Below, in pieces: positions 52,719 to 62,983 of a stretch of DNA of 64,000 bases. The stretch covers positions 2,666,001 through 2,730,000 of the forward strand of contig NZ_JAGIOG010000001.1 in the NCBI RefSeq assembly GCF_017876595.1, read 5' to 3'. Position numbers and translations under genes: made by a program. Below the pieces are notes generated by a model. That model was not told the origin of the DNA. It saw only the letters and a list, made by a program, of their open reading frames with translations, and searched no databases. The first letter of the stretch is position 1, and each line of letters begins with the position of its first letter. The DNA comes from Aeromicrobium fastidiosum. Its GTDB lineage: Bacteria > Actinomycetota > Actinomycetes > Propionibacteriales > Nocardioidaceae.

Positions 52719-54119
52719 TCAGATCAGGCCCTGCGCCTCGGTCAGCACCGAGCGCAGGATCTGCTCGATCTCGTCGAAGTGCGACTGGTCGGCGATCAGC
52801 GGGGGAGCGAGCTGGATGACCGGGTCGCCGCGGTCGTCGGCGCGGCAGTACAGGCCGTTGTCGAACAGTGCCTTCGACAAGAACCCGCGCAGCAGCTTCT
52901 CGGACTCGACGTCGTCGAACGTCTCCTTGGTGGCCTTGTCCTTGACCAGCTCGATGCCGTAGAAGTAGCCGTCGCCGCGGACGTCGCCGACCAGGTCGAG
53001 GTCGAGCAGCTTCTCGAGCGTCGAGCGGAACGCGCCCTCGTTGCGCAGCACGTGCCCGTTGAGGTCCTCGCGCTCGAAGATGTCGAGGTTGGCCATCGCG
53101 ACGGCGGCCGACACGGGGTGGCCGCCGAAGGTGTAGCCGTGGGCGAACGATGCGTTGCCCTTCAAGAACGGCTCCATCAGGCGGTCGGACGCGATCATGG
53201 CTCCGAGGGGGGAGTAGCCGGAGGTCAGTCCCTTGGCGCACGTGATCATGTCGGGCTGGTAGCCGAACTTGGTCGCGCCGAACATCTCGCCGAGGCGTCC
53301 GAACGCGCAGATGACCTCGTCGGAGACGAGCAGGACGTCGTGCTCGTCGCAGATCTCGCGGACCCGCTCGAAGTAGCCCGGCGGGGGCGGGAAGCATCCG
53401 CCGGAGTTCTGCACCGGCTCGAGGAACACCGCGGCGACGGTGTCGGCACCCTCGGCGAGGATCGCGTCCTCGATGCGGTTGGCGGCCCAGCGGCCGAAGG
53501 CCTGCTGCTGCTCCTTCTCGTCGGTGAACCCGCCGAGGGACTCCTCGGGTGCCCGGTAGAAGTTGGTGTTGGGCACGTGGGTCGTCGACGGCACGAGCGG
53601 CTCGAACATCGATTTCATCGCCGGGATGCCCGTGATCGACAGCGCCCCGTGCGGCGTGCCGTGGTACGCCACCTGGCGGCTGATGACCTTGGTCTTGGCC
53701 GGCTTGCCGGTCAGCTTGAAGTACTGCTTGGCCAGCTTCCACGCGGTCTCGACAGCCTCGCCGCCGCCCGTCGTGAAGAAGACACGGTTGAGGTCGCCCG
53801 GCGCGTGCGACGCGATGCGCTCGGCCAGCCGGATCGCGTGCGGGTGCGCGAACGTCCACAACGGGAAGAACGCGAGCTCCTTGGCCTGCTTGGCGGCAGC
53901 CTCGGCCAGCTCTTCGCGACCGTGACCGGCCTGGACGACGAACAGGCCGGCCAGCCCGTCGAGGTACTTGCGTCCCTGCGCGTCCCAGATGTGCATGCCG
54001 TCGCCCTTGACGATGATCGGGATGTCGTGGGTGTCGTCATAGCTCCCGTGACGGGAGAAGTGCATCCACAGGTGCCGCTTGCCGGCCTCCTGCAACTGGT
54101 CGAAATCGTCGAGGCTCAT
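52719..54119 (-). CDS. Class III aminotransferase, probably polyamine (putrescine):pyruvate type
   Basis: 466 residues. PLP-fold motifs are FFTTGGGEAVETAWKLAKQY, VAYHGTPHGALSITG, FLEPVQNSGGCFPPPPGYF, LLVSDEVICAFGRLGEMF and the Schiff-base lysine in TCAKGLTSGYSPLG. The N-terminal HLWMHFSRHG resembles SpuC/YgjG-group putrescine aminotransferases. Beside a polyamine importer and an amine oxidase it likely deaminates imported putrescine. GATACT ends 6 nt before its ATG, so a leaderless transcript is likely. Confidence 0.88.
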   Translation of the reverse strand: MSLDDFDQLQEAGKRHLWMHFSRHGSYDDTHDIPIIVKGDGMHIWDAQGRKYLDGLAGLFVVQAGHGREELAEAAAKQAKELAFFPLWTFAHPHAIRLAERIASHAPGDLNRVFFTTGGGEAVETAWKLAKQYFKLTGKPAKTKVISRQVAYHGTPHGALSITGIPAMKSMFEPLVPSTTHVPNTNFYRAPEESLGGFTDEKEQQQAFGRWAANRIEDAILAEGADTVAAVFLEPVQNSGGCFPPPPGYFERVREICDEHDVLLVSDEVICAFGRLGEMFGATKFGYQPDMITCAKGLTSGYSPLGAMIASDRLMEPFLKGNASFAHGYTFGGHPVSAAVAMANLDIFEREDLNGHVLRNEGAFRSTLEKLLDLDLVGDVRGDGYFYGIELVKDKATKETFDDVESEKLLRGFLSKALFDNGLYCRADDRGDPVIQLAPPLIADQSHFDEIEQILRSVLTEAQGLI

Positions 54120-54278
54120 GAGCCCAGTATCGCCGCGATCATGGAGCAGGACAAGGGAATTCGTCGTGCAATACGCTGGCAACCTCGGAATCCGTGGTGC
54201 AGCGATCGACGCCGCGCGGACTGGCGCGCGGTGGACGTCAACGACCGGCAGACTGAGGCGGACGAGCAGGAGGCGCAG

Positions 54279-55604
54279 GTGGATCGGTACGACGTGATCG
54301 TGGTGGGTGCTGGGGTGGCCGGCCTGACGGCTGCCCGTCTGCTGGCGCGGGCCGGTCGGCGGGTCGTGGTGGTCGAGGCGCGCGACCGCATCGGCGGCCG
54401 GGTGTGCACCGACCGGTCGGACGGGCTCGTCACCGATCTGGGTGCCTCGTGGATCCACGGCATCGCCGACAGCCCCGTGGCCGCCGCGGCCCGGGCGTTC
54501 GGGATGTCGATGACCGAGTTCACCGTCGGCGGGTTCCAGCCCGACAGCCGGCCCATCGCCTACTACGGTCCCGACGGGCGGCGGCTGTCCGATGGCGAGA
54601 CGCAGCAGTTCGTCGACGACGTCCACCGGGTCGACGCCCGGCTGCCCGAGGTCGTCGACGCATCGGCCGCTGACGCCTCGTACCTCGACGTGACCGAGAC
54701 GGTCGTCGCCGCGCAGGGCTGGGACGTCGAGCGTGCCGAGCGCGTGCGCGAGTACCTCCGGCACCGGGCGGAGGAGCAGTACGGCGCATGGATCGGGGAC
54801 CTCGCGGCCCACGGTCTCGACGACGACCAGATCGACGGCGACGAGGTCGTCTTCGCGGACGGGTACGACCGCCTCCCCGAGCACCTGGCGGCCGGTCTCG
54901 ACGTCCGGCTCGAGCACGTCGTGTCGCACGTCCGATGGGGTGACGGCGTCACCGTGACGACCGACCGCGGCACGATGACGGCCGACGCTGCCGTCGTGAC
55001 GGTCCCGATCGGGGTGCTCCGCAGCGGCGACCTGGTCATCGAGCCAGCCCTGCCCGAGCCCGTGGCAGGCGCGGTGGGACGCCTCGCGATGAACGCCTTC
55101 GAGAAGGTGTTCCTCCGCTTTCCCGCCATGTTCTGGGACGACGACGTGTACGCCGTCAGGCAGCAGGGACCGGAGGGTGCGTGGTGGCACTCCTGGTACG
55201 ACCTCACCCCGGCCGGCGGGCCCCCGACCCTACTGACGTTCGCTGCCGGCCCGGCCGCCCGGGCGATCCGAGGCTGGGACGACGCGCAGGTCGTCGAGTC
55301 AGTGCTGGCCCAGCTGCGACGCCTCTACGGCGACCACGTCGGCGTGCCGACCGACGTCCACGTCACCCGCTGGCAGGACGATCCGTACGCACGCGGGTCG
55401 TACGCGTACATGACCGTCGGCTCGACGACGTCCGACCACGACGACCTTGCGACCCCTGTCGGCGGCGTGCTGCACCTGGCGGGCGAGGCGACGTGGACCG
55501 ACGATCCCGCCACGGTCACCGCGGCGCTGAGCTCGGGTCACCGGGCGGCGGTCGCGGTGCTGGGGCGCGACGTGCCGATCGAGGACGTCTGGGGCGACGC
55601 CTGA
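54279..55604 (+). CDS. Flavin amine oxidase (polyamine/monoamine oxidase family)
   Basis: 441 residues. FAD binding is shown by DVIVVGAGVAGLTAARLLARAGRRVVVVEARDRIGGRV at the N-terminus and HLAGEATWTDDPATVTAALSSGHRAA at the C-terminus. GASWIHGI and FEKVFLRFP are typical of polyamine oxidases. It would oxidise polyamines or monoamines to aldehydes, H2O2 and ammonia or amine. GTG 54279 is chosen because AGGAGG lies 5 nt before it; GTG 54231 would add 16 residues. TACGCT at 54172 may be its -10. It is divergent from the aminotransferase. Confidence 0.88.
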   Translation: MDRYDVIVVGAGVAGLTAARLLARAGRRVVVVEARDRIGGRVCTDRSDGLVTDLGASWIHGIADSPVAAAARAFGMSMTEFTVGGFQPDSRPIAYYGPDGRRLSDGETQQFVDDVHRVDARLPEVVDASAADASYLDVTETVVAAQGWDVERAERVREYLRHRAEEQYGAWIGDLAAHGLDDDQIDGDEVVFADGYDRLPEHLAAGLDVRLEHVVSHVRWGDGVTVTTDRGTMTADAAVVTVPIGVLRSGDLVIEPALPEPVAGAVGRLAMNAFEKVFLRFPAMFWDDDVYAVRQQGPEGAWWHSWYDLTPAGGPPTLLTFAAGPAARAIRGWDDAQVVESVLAQLRRLYGDHVGVPTDVHVTRWQDDPYARGSYAYMTVGSTTSDHDDLATPVGGVLHLAGEATWTDDPATVTAALSSGHRAAVAVLGRDVPIEDVWGDA

Positions 55605-55614
55605 GTCGAGCTGC

Positions 55615-56601
55615 TCAGGCAGGCGCGTGGTCGATGCCGGCCGCGTCCAGCACGTACCCCCACACGCTGCGCCGGGCGTCGGCGTCGTCGCTCGTGCGGG
55701 GCAGGTAGTACGTCGAGCGTGCGCGCCGGTCGCTCCAGAACTGGCCGCTGGTGCGCGTCGCCAGCCCCGAGGCGGTGAGCCAGACGATCGTGTCGGCACC
55801 GTCCTCGGCCGTGCGCAGGATCGGCGCGAGCACCTTGGCGAACCTCGGCATCGACTCCGTGACGCCAGGAGTGGCGGCCCAGCCCGGATGCATGCTGTGC
55901 ACGACGATCCCGTCGGCGGCATAGCGCCTGGCCAGCAGCTCGGTCATGGTCACCTGGATGCGCTTGGTGCGCGCGTAGGCGCGGATGCCCTCGTACGTCC
56001 CCCGCTCGTACTCGATGTCGTCGCCGATCGACGCGTCGAGCGGCGCGGAGTACATGCCGCCGGACGACACGATCACGACCCGGGGCGAATCGGCGGCCGT
56101 GAGGCTCTCGCGCAGCAGCTCGGTCAGCAGCACCGGCCCGATGACGTGCGTCGCGAGGGCCAGCTCGTGACCCTGCGCGGTCTCGGTGCGCTCGGGCGGC
56201 ATGACGCCGGCGTCGTGGACGATCGCGTGCAATGCGGGGACGTCCTTGGCGAGCTTCGCGGCGTACGCGCGGACGGAGTCGAGGTCGCTGATGTCGCTGA
56301 CCTCCTCGAGCAGCTGGGCGTCCGGGACGTCGCGGCGGATGAGCTCGGCCGACTCCTGCAGGCGGTCGGCGTTGCGGCCGACCAGGTGGACGATGCCGCC
56401 GAGGCGGGCGATGCCGGTGGCGGCGGCCCGGCCGAGTCCGCTGCTGCCACCCGTGACGACGACGTGCCGCCCGACGAGCGCCTGCGGGTCGGGGTCGGCC
56501 GCCCACCAGCGGCGACGCAGCGCCGGCCCGATCGACGAGTATCCGGGGACGAGGGTCTTGTCGAGGATCGTGTCGACGACGGAGGTCAGGTGAGAGGCCA
56601 T
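55615..56601 (-). CDS. Short-chain dehydrogenase/reductase
   Basis: 328 residues. The NAD(P) motif is VVVTGGSSGLGRAAATG, then HDAGVM in place of NNAG, Ser in VIVSSGGMYSAP, and the catalytic YARTK. A C-terminal extension (about 250-328) makes it longer than classical SDRs, as in retinol-dehydrogenase-like members. Start MASHL; TACCGT ends 7 nt before it. It converges on the amine oxidase gene with only 10 bp between stops. Substrate unknown. Confidence 0.85.
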   Translation of the reverse strand: MASHLTSVVDTILDKTLVPGYSSIGPALRRRWWAADPDPQALVGRHVVVTGGSSGLGRAAATGIARLGGIVHLVGRNADRLQESAELIRRDVPDAQLLEEVSDISDLDSVRAYAAKLAKDVPALHAIVHDAGVMPPERTETAQGHELALATHVIGPVLLTELLRESLTAADSPRVVIVSSGGMYSAPLDASIGDDIEYERGTYEGIRAYARTKRIQVTMTELLARRYAADGIVVHSMHPGWAATPGVTESMPRFAKVLAPILRTAEDGADTIVWLTASGLATRTSGQFWSDRRARSTYYLPRTSDDADARRSVWGYVLDAAGIDHAPA

Positions 56602-56716
56602 GCCACCCACGGTAGGGGCCTGCCCCTGACCCCGCTCGTCCCGCGATCTGTGACGTTCACGGCACCAAGACCCCTCAGTGACGCCGTGGGCGTCACACAG
56701 CGCGGAGCCGGGCCAG

Positions 56717-57370
56717 CTACAAGAGGCCCGCCTCGTGCATCGCGATCGCGACCTGCACGCGGTTGGTCGCGTCGAGCTTGGTGAACAGGTGCGAGATGTG
56801 CGCCTTCACGGTGGCCACGCTCATGTGCAGGGCGACGGCGATCTCGGCATTGGACGATCCACGGCCGACCGCGATCGCGACCTCCCGCTCGCGGTCGGTC
56901 AGGCACGCCACGCGTTCGACGGCCCGGACCGTCAGCGTGTCGGGGACGGCGTCGGTGACCTGGCGGATGAGCTGCTCGGTGATCGCCGGCGACAGCATCG
57001 GCTCGCCGGCGACGACGCGGGTGATCGCGTCGACGATGTCGGCCGGCGGCGTGTCCTTGAGCAGGAAGCCGTTGGCCCCGGCCGCGAGCGCTCGGACGAC
57101 GTACTCGTCGGCATCGAACGTCGTCAGCACGATGACCTTGGGCGGTGACGGCGTCGCCCGGATGGCCGCGGTCGCCGCGATGCCGTCCATGACGGGCATG
57201 CGGATGTCCATCAGCACGAGGTCGACGCCGCCGTCACGCACGCGCCGGACCGCCTCCTGACCGTTGGCGGCCTCGCCGACGACCTCGATGTCGGCGGACC
57301 CGCCGAGGATCAGGGCCAGCCCCGCGCGCACCAGTGCGTCGTCGTCGGTCAGCAGCACCCGGATCGTCAT
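56717..57370 (-). CDS. NarL/LuxR-family response regulator
   Basis: 217 residues. The receiver domain has acidic DDD at 9-11, phospho-acceptor Asp55 (LMDIRMP) and Lys in LLKDTP. The LuxR-type DNA-binding domain (LTDREREVAIAVGRGSSNAEIAVALHMSVATVKAHISHLFTKL) follows. The ATG overlaps the kinase stop (ATGA). The nearby divergent ABC transporter is the likely target. Confidence 0.93.
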   Translation of the reverse strand: MTIRVLLTDDDALVRAGLALILGGSADIEVVGEAANGQEAVRRVRDGGVDLVLMDIRMPVMDGIAATAAIRATPSPPKVIVLTTFDADEYVVRALAAGANGFLLKDTPPADIVDAITRVVAGEPMLSPAITEQLIRQVTDAVPDTLTVRAVERVACLTDREREVAIAVGRGSSNAEIAVALHMSVATVKAHISHLFTKLDATNRVQVAIAMHEAGLL

Positions 57371-58524
57371 GCCGGCCACGGTAGCCACGCCTCGAGGACG
57401 AACTCGGCGGCGGGGGAGATGCGATGGGTCAGTCGCCCTCCGGCCAGCTCTGTCCGCTCGGCCAGCCCCGCGAGCCCCAGGCCCGAGCGTGGCGGTGCCG
57501 CCCGCAGCTCGCCGACCCGCAGCGGGTTGCGCACCTCGACCGTCACGCCGGTGTCGGGACCGCCCGTCACGACGACCGACACGAGCGTGTCGGCGGCGTG
57601 CTTGCGGGCATTGGTCAGCGCCTCCTGGACGACGCGGAACACCGTGCGCCCGAGACTGTCGGGGACGTCGCCGAGCGCGATGCTGCCGCCCAGCTCGACC
57701 CGCATGCCCGACCGGCGCGCCTCCGTGACCAGGTCGACGACATCGGCCGCCGAGGGCTGGGGCCGCTCGGGGGCGGAGTCGCCGGGCCCGTCGCGCAGGA
57801 TGCCGAGCACCTCGCGCAGCTCGATCATCGCCTGGTGCGAGTTGTCCTGGATGATGCCTGCCGTCGCGCGGACCTCCTCGCGGCTGAGGTCGTCGCGGTA
57901 CGCGAGCGCGCCGGCGTGCATCGTGACGAGCGAGATGCGGTGCGCCAGGACGTCGTGCATCTCGCGGGCGATGCGGGACCGCTCGGCCGTTCGGGCGCCT
58001 GCCACGCGGGACGCCTGGTCGTCCTCAGCGGCCCGCGCCCTCTCCCGCAGCGTGGCGATGAGCTCGCGGTGCGACCCGATGAACATTCCCCAGCCCACCG
58101 TGAGGGCGAGCACCAGCAGGGTCAGCGGGATGACCACGGCGTACGTCTGCTCCGTGGCACGGTCTGTGGCCTCGAGGACCAGACCCGCCGCGAGGGCCAG
58201 CGTGGTGACAGGGAGGATCTCGCGCAGCCGCCGGCGGGTCGACAACGACACCAGGGCCAAGGACGCTGGCCCGCCGACCGACCACGACCCGAAGGCGAGG
58301 ACGTTGGTCGCCACCGCGACGGCGACAGGATGGCGACGCCGCCACGGCAGGACGCCCAGTCCGACCAGTCCCAGCGCCAGGTCGGTCCAGAACCACCAGC
58401 GGGCGTGGTCCCACTGCCACTGTGCGGCCTCGAACCACGTGACGGCACTGATCGCGATGACCAGCGCGTAGCGCCACAGCTGGTTCCACCACCGCAGCTG
58501 CGGCTGGTACGTCACGGGGTTCAC
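57367..58524 (-). CDS. Sensor histidine kinase, NarL/DesK type
   Basis: 385 residues. About five membrane helices (about 17-150) form the sensor without a large external loop, so it may sense membrane or envelope state. HisKA_3 phospho-acceptor His190 lies in REMHDVLAHR and the ATPase domain has RVVQEALTNARKHA and GLGLAGLAERTELAGG. TAGCCT ends 6 nt before the GTG (leaderless). It is the first gene of the kinase-regulator operon, divergent from the ABC transporter. Confidence 0.92.
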   Translation of the reverse strand: MNPVTYQPQLRWWNQLWRYALVIAISAVTWFEAAQWQWDHARWWFWTDLALGLVGLGVLPWRRRHPVAVAVATNVLAFGSWSVGGPASLALVSLSTRRRLREILPVTTLALAAGLVLEATDRATEQTYAVVIPLTLLVLALTVGWGMFIGSHRELIATLRERARAAEDDQASRVAGARTAERSRIAREMHDVLAHRISLVTMHAGALAYRDDLSREEVRATAGIIQDNSHQAMIELREVLGILRDGPGDSAPERPQPSAADVVDLVTEARRSGMRVELGGSIALGDVPDSLGRTVFRVVQEALTNARKHAADTLVSVVVTGGPDTGVTVEVRNPLRVGELRAAPPRSGLGLAGLAERTELAGGRLTHRISPAAEFVLEAWLPWPA

Positions 58525-58652
58525 CGTCCAAGGCTAGGGCCGCGCCGATCGCTGCGGGACGGGCGAAGGTCTGCGACGGCTCATACTTTCGGCTATCGCG
58601 ACATGGACGCCGGGTGGATGACTCGGCGGCCCGGGTGCACCACAGTGGAGTC

Positions 58653-59564
58653 ATGATCACAGTTGACCGTCTGACCAAGACCTACGGTGCCTACCGCGCC
58701 GTCGACGACGTGTCGTTCACGTGCCGCCCGGGAGCCGTCACAGGCTTCCTCGGCCCGAACGGCGCCGGCAAGTCCACGACCATGCGCATCATCGCGGGTC
58801 TCACGCCCCCGACGTCCGGATCCGCCCACGTGAGCGGCGTCAACTACCTCGACATCCCCAACCCGGGCACGCAGATCGGTGTGCTGCTCGACGCATCGGC
58901 GCAGCACGCCGGCCGCACGGGCCGGGAGATCCTCACGTTGAGCGCCCTGACGATGGGGCTGCCGATGTCGCGCGTCGACGAGATGCTGGCGCTCGTGAGC
59001 CTCACCCCGGACGAGTCCAAGCGCCGGGTCAAGAACTACTCGCTCGGCATGCGCCAGCGCCTCGGCATCGCCAACGCGCTGATGGGCGATCCCAAGATCC
59101 TGATGCTCGACGAGCCCGCCAACGGACTCGACCCGGCCGGCATCCACTGGATGCGCAGCCTGCTGCGCGACTACGCCAACCGCGGCGGCACGGTGCTGCT
59201 GTCGTCGCACCTGCTCCACGAGATCGAGGTCATCGCCGACGAGATCATCGTGATCGGCCAGGGCAAGATCGTCGCCGAGGGCACCAAGGCCGAGCTGCTC
59301 CAGACCGCCGGGACGTTCGTCAAGGCCGGCGACCCGTCGGCCCTGGCCAATGCGCTGACCGCCGCCGGCATCACGGCAGGCCCGTCGGGCGACGGCGGAC
59401 TGCGCACCGAGACCGACCCGGCCACGGTCGGCAAGGCCGCCGCGGCGGCAGGCGTCGCACTCGTCGAGCTGCGTCCCGCCGACGGTGCCGGCCTCGAGGA
59501 GATGTTCCTCCAGCTGACGTCGACCACCCAGCGCGAAGCCACCCCCGAAGGAGCGAAGGCATGA
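58653..59564 (+). CDS. ABC transporter ATP-binding protein
   Basis: 303 residues. Walker A FLGPNGAGKSTTMRII, signature YSLGMRQRLGIANAL (SLGM rather than SGGQ), Walker B ILMLDEPANGLDPAG and switch LSSHLLHEIE. A C-terminal domain of about 80 residues follows. The type is that of bacitracin/lantibiotic-resistance and natronamine ABC-2 exporters. CACAGT ends 6 nt before the ATG, which also has GGAG nearby. It overlaps its permease gene by ATGA. Confidence 0.9.
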   Translation: MITVDRLTKTYGAYRAVDDVSFTCRPGAVTGFLGPNGAGKSTTMRIIAGLTPPTSGSAHVSGVNYLDIPNPGTQIGVLLDASAQHAGRTGREILTLSALTMGLPMSRVDEMLALVSLTPDESKRRVKNYSLGMRQRLGIANALMGDPKILMLDEPANGLDPAGIHWMRSLLRDYANRGGTVLLSSHLLHEIEVIADEIIVIGQGKIVAEGTKAELLQTAGTFVKAGDPSALANALTAAGITAGPSGDGGLRTETDPATVGKAAAAAGVALVELRPADGAGLEEMFLQLTSTTQREATPEGAKA

Positions 59565-60349
59565 GCACCGCCGCACCCATCACGATCGACACGACCCGTC
59601 CCGGTGTGCCGCTGAGTCGCCTGATCAAGGTCGAGCTCCGCAAGATGTTCAACACCCGCTCGGGCTTCTGGCTCATGATGAGCATCGCGATCGTCGCCCT
59701 GCTCGCCACGATCGGCTGCATCCTGTTCGTGCCGAACGACCAGCTCGAGTACTCGGTGTTCGGCGCTGCCATCGGGTTCCCGATGGCGCTGCTCCTGCCC
59801 GTCATCGCGATCCTGGCAGTCACGGGGGAGTGGAGCCAGCGCACGGGGCTGATCACCTTCACGCTCGTGCCGCACCGCGCCAGCGTCATCGCCGCCAAGG
59901 CGGTCGCATCGGTCATCGTCGGCGTCGTCGGCATGTCGGTCGCGCTGCTGATCGGCGTCGTCGGCAACCTGGCAGCGGCGGCCATCAACGGCGTCGACGC
60001 GGTCTGGGACTTCGGGGTGTCGGACGTCGTGGGACTCCTCGTCGCCAACGTGCTGGGCCTGCTGGTCGGATTCATGCTCGGTGTCCTGATCCGCAACACG
60101 CCCGGTGCCATCGTCGGGTACGTCGTCTACTCGTTCCTGCTGCCGGTCATCTTCCAGCTGCTCGCGGGCCTCCAGGACTGGTTCAGGGACCTGCGCCCGT
60201 GGATCGACTTCAACTTCGCCCAGGGTCCGCTGGTCGACGGGGGCCCCGAGGGTGAGCAGTGGGCACACCTCGCCACGTCGGGCCTGATCTGGCTGGTCAT
60301 CCCGTTGAGCCTCGGCGTCTGGGCGGTGCTCCGCTCCGAGGTCAAGTAG
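59561..60349 (+). CDS. ABC-2 type transporter permease
   Basis: 262 residues with six membrane segments. The N-terminal [33 protein letters not shown] and [30 protein letters not shown] are typical of ABC-2 permeases coupled to BcrA-like ATPases. The substrate is unknown; control by the adjacent two-component system suggests export or defence against membrane-active compounds (inference). Confidence 0.87.
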   Translation: MSTAAPITIDTTRPGVPLSRLIKVELRKMFNTRSGFWLMMSIAIVALLATIGCILFVPNDQLEYSVFGAAIGFPMALLLPVIAILAVTGEWSQRTGLITFTLVPHRASVIAAKAVASVIVGVVGMSVALLIGVVGNLAAAAINGVDAVWDFGVSDVVGLLVANVLGLLVGFMLGVLIRNTPGAIVGYVVYSFLLPVIFQLLAGLQDWFRDLRPWIDFNFAQGPLVDGGPEGEQWAHLATSGLIWLVIPLSLGVWAVLRSEVK

Positions 60350-60405
60350 ACCTCCGGGTCGCGCGGCCGGCGACAGGACATCCTCAGCCGCACGATCCGG
60401 ATCAT

Positions 60406-60443
60406 GACAGTGGCGACGCGCACACCAGCGCGTCGCCACTGTC
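60406..60443. terminator. Strong hairpin terminator before dxr
   Basis: A 16-bp perfect stem, GACAGTGGCGACGCGC (60406-60421) with GCGCGTCGCCACTGTC (60428-60443), closes a 6-nt loop. It separates the ABC transporter from the dxr transcript. Confidence 0.7.
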
Positions 60444-60486
60444 GTTCGCCGACGTGACCGTCGGCCCCGGGTGCCACAATGGCCGG

Positions 60487-61692
60487 ATGCGCACGCGTGT
60501 GGCCGTCCTCGGCTCGACCGGATCCATCGGCACCCAGGCGCTCGAGGTCGTCGCCGCCAACCCCGACCGTTTCGAGATCGTCGCGCTGGCCGCCGGCGGG
60601 GCCAACCCACGGTTGCTCGCCGAGCAGGCCATCGCGTTCGGCGTGCCGCTCGTGGGCGTCGCCCGGGCGAGTGCGGCCGAGGACGTCCAGCTGGCTCTCT
60701 ACGCCGAGGCGCAGCGACGGGGCTACGCCCACGGCGACCACCGGGTGCCGCGGCTGCTCGCCGGGCCCGACGCAGCCACCGAGATCGCCCGTACGCCCTG
60801 TGACGTCGTCCTCAACGGCATGACCGGGGCCGTCGGCCTGCTGCCCACGCTCGCCGCGCTCGAGACCGGCACGACGCTCGCGCTGGCCAACAAGGAGTCG
60901 CTCATCATCGGCGGCTCGCTGGTCATCGACGCGGCCAGGCCCGGGCAGCTCGTGCCGGTCGACTCCGAGCACTCCGCCCTCGCCCAGGCCATGCGGGGCG
61001 AGAGGCCCGAGGACGTGCGCCGGCTCGTCGTCACCGCCAGCGGCGGCCCGTTCCGCGGACGCACCCGCGCCGAGCTCGCCGACGTCACGCCCGAGCAGGC
61101 CATGGCGCACCCCACGTGGGACATGGGTCCGGTCATCACGATCAACTCCGCCACGCTGGTCAACAAGGGGCTCGAGGTCATCGAGGCGCACCTGCTGTTC
61201 GGCATCGGCTTCGACCGCATCGAGGTCGTCGTCCACCCGCCGTCGATCGTCCACTCCATGGTCGAGTTCGTCGACGGGGCGACGATGCTGCAGGCCTCGC
61301 CGCCCGACATGAAGCTGCCGATCGCCCTGGGCCTGTCGTGGCCGGGCCGCGTTCCCGACGCCGCGGCGGGCTGCGACTGGAGCAGCCCCGCCACGTGGGA
61401 GTTCTTCCCGCTCGACGAGGAGGCGTTCCCGGCCGTCGGCCTGGCGCGCACGGCGGGGACGTTCGGGCGCACGGGCCCGGCGGTCTTCAACGCCGCCAAC
61501 GAGGTGTGCGTCGAGGCATTCGTCGACGGACGGTTGGACTTCCTCGGCATAGTGGACACGGTGGGCGCAGTCCTCGACGAGCATGTCTCCGACCCGGATG
61601 CCGCCCGCCAGGAGATGACCCTCGACGGCGTGCTGGGCGCCGACACGTGGGCCCGTGCCCGGGCCGAAGAACTGGTGGGACGCCGACGATGA
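60487..61692 (+). CDS. dxr: 1-deoxy-D-xylulose 5-phosphate reductoisomerase
   Basis: 401 residues. The NADPH motif [17 protein letters not shown] starts the protein; [34 protein letters not shown] and [14 protein letters not shown] supply metal- and substrate-binding residues. It makes MEP, the first committed isoprenoid precursor. CACAAT ends 6 nt before the ATG (leaderless). It overlaps the protease gene by ATGA and is grouped with ispG, a conserved actinobacterial arrangement. Confidence 0.97.
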   Translation: MRTRVAVLGSTGSIGTQALEVVAANPDRFEIVALAAGGANPRLLAEQAIAFGVPLVGVARASAAEDVQLALYAEAQRRGYAHGDHRVPRLLAGPDAATEIARTPCDVVLNGMTGAVGLLPTLAALETGTTLALANKESLIIGGSLVIDAARPGQLVPVDSEHSALAQAMRGERPEDVRRLVVTASGGPFRGRTRAELADVTPEQAMAHPTWDMGPVITINSATLVNKGLEVIEAHLLFGIGFDRIEVVVHPPSIVHSMVEFVDGATMLQASPPDMKLPIALGLSWPGRVPDAAAGCDWSSPATWEFFPLDEEAFPAVGLARTAGTFGRTGPAVFNAANEVCVEAFVDGRLDFLGIVDTVGAVLDEHVSDPDAARQEMTLDGVLGADTWARARAEELVGRRR

Positions 61693-62983
61693 ACGCACTG
61701 ATCTACACGCTGGGCGTGGTTGTCTTCGTGATCGGCGTGGTGCTGTCCATCGCGCTGCACGAGCTGGGCCACATGTACCCGGCCAAGAAGTTCGGCATCA
61801 AGGTCACGCAGTTCTTCGTCGGCTTCGGCAACACCGTGTGGTCGACCAAGAGGGGCGAGACCGAGTACGGCTTCAAGGCCATCCCGCTCGGCGGCTACGT
61901 CAAGCTCGTCGGCATGCTGCCGCCGGCCAAGGACGCCGATCCGCACGAGGTGCGCACGACCAACACGGGCCTGTTCACGCAGCTGATCTCCGACGCGCGC
62001 AGCGCCGAGTACGAGCACGTCGACGACAAGGACCTCGACCGGCTCTTCTACCGCAAGCCGTGGTGGCAGAAGCTCATCGTCATGGCGGGCGGACCCATGG
62101 TCAACATCGTCATCGCGGTGTTCCTGTTCGCGATCGTGTTCATGGGCTTCGGGGCCATCACGCCCACCACGACCGTCCGGGCCGTGTCCGACTGCGCGAT
62201 CAGCGACGCCGAGGCAGGGCGCACGTGCCAGGCGACCGATCCTGAGACGCCCGCCAGCAAGGCCGGGCTCGAGGCCGGCGACCGCATCACGGGGTTCAAC
62301 GGCGAGGCGATCAGCGACTGGAAGGAGCTGTCCGAGGTCATCCGCGCCAACGGCTCCCGCGAGGCCACGATCGACTTCGTCCGCGACGGGCGCGACCTGA
62401 GCGCGACCGTCGCCACCTCGGTGCTGGCCCGCGCCGACACCGACGATCCCACCAAGACCGTCGAGGTCGGCTTCCTCGGCGTCCAGCCCACCGAGGAGAT
62501 GCAGCGGCAGGGCCCCGTCTACGTCGCCCAGGTCATGGGCGACTACGTCCAGGGCGCCGCCCAGGCGATCTGGCACCTGCCTGAGCGCATGGTCGACGTC
62601 ACCAAGGCGGCGTTCGGTGCCGAGCGCGATCCCGAGGGACCCATCAGCGTCGTCGGCGCGAGCAGGGTCGCGGGGGAGTCGTTCACGGTCGACGACCCCA
62701 CGTGGTCCGAGCGCGCCCAGCGCGTCCTGGTGCTGCTGGCGGGCCTCAACCTGTTCCTCGCGATGTTCAACTTCATCCCGTTGCTGCCCCTCGACGGCGG
62801 CCACATCGCCGGTGCCCTGTGGGAGGCCGTCCGACGCGGGTTCGCGAAGCTGCGAGGGGCGCCCGATCCGGGCCACGTCGACGTCGCCAAGATGCTGCCC
62901 GTGGCGTACGCCATGGGGGCGCTCCTTATGCTGATGAGCGTGATCTTGATCTACGCCGACATCGTCAACCCGGTATCCCTCTC

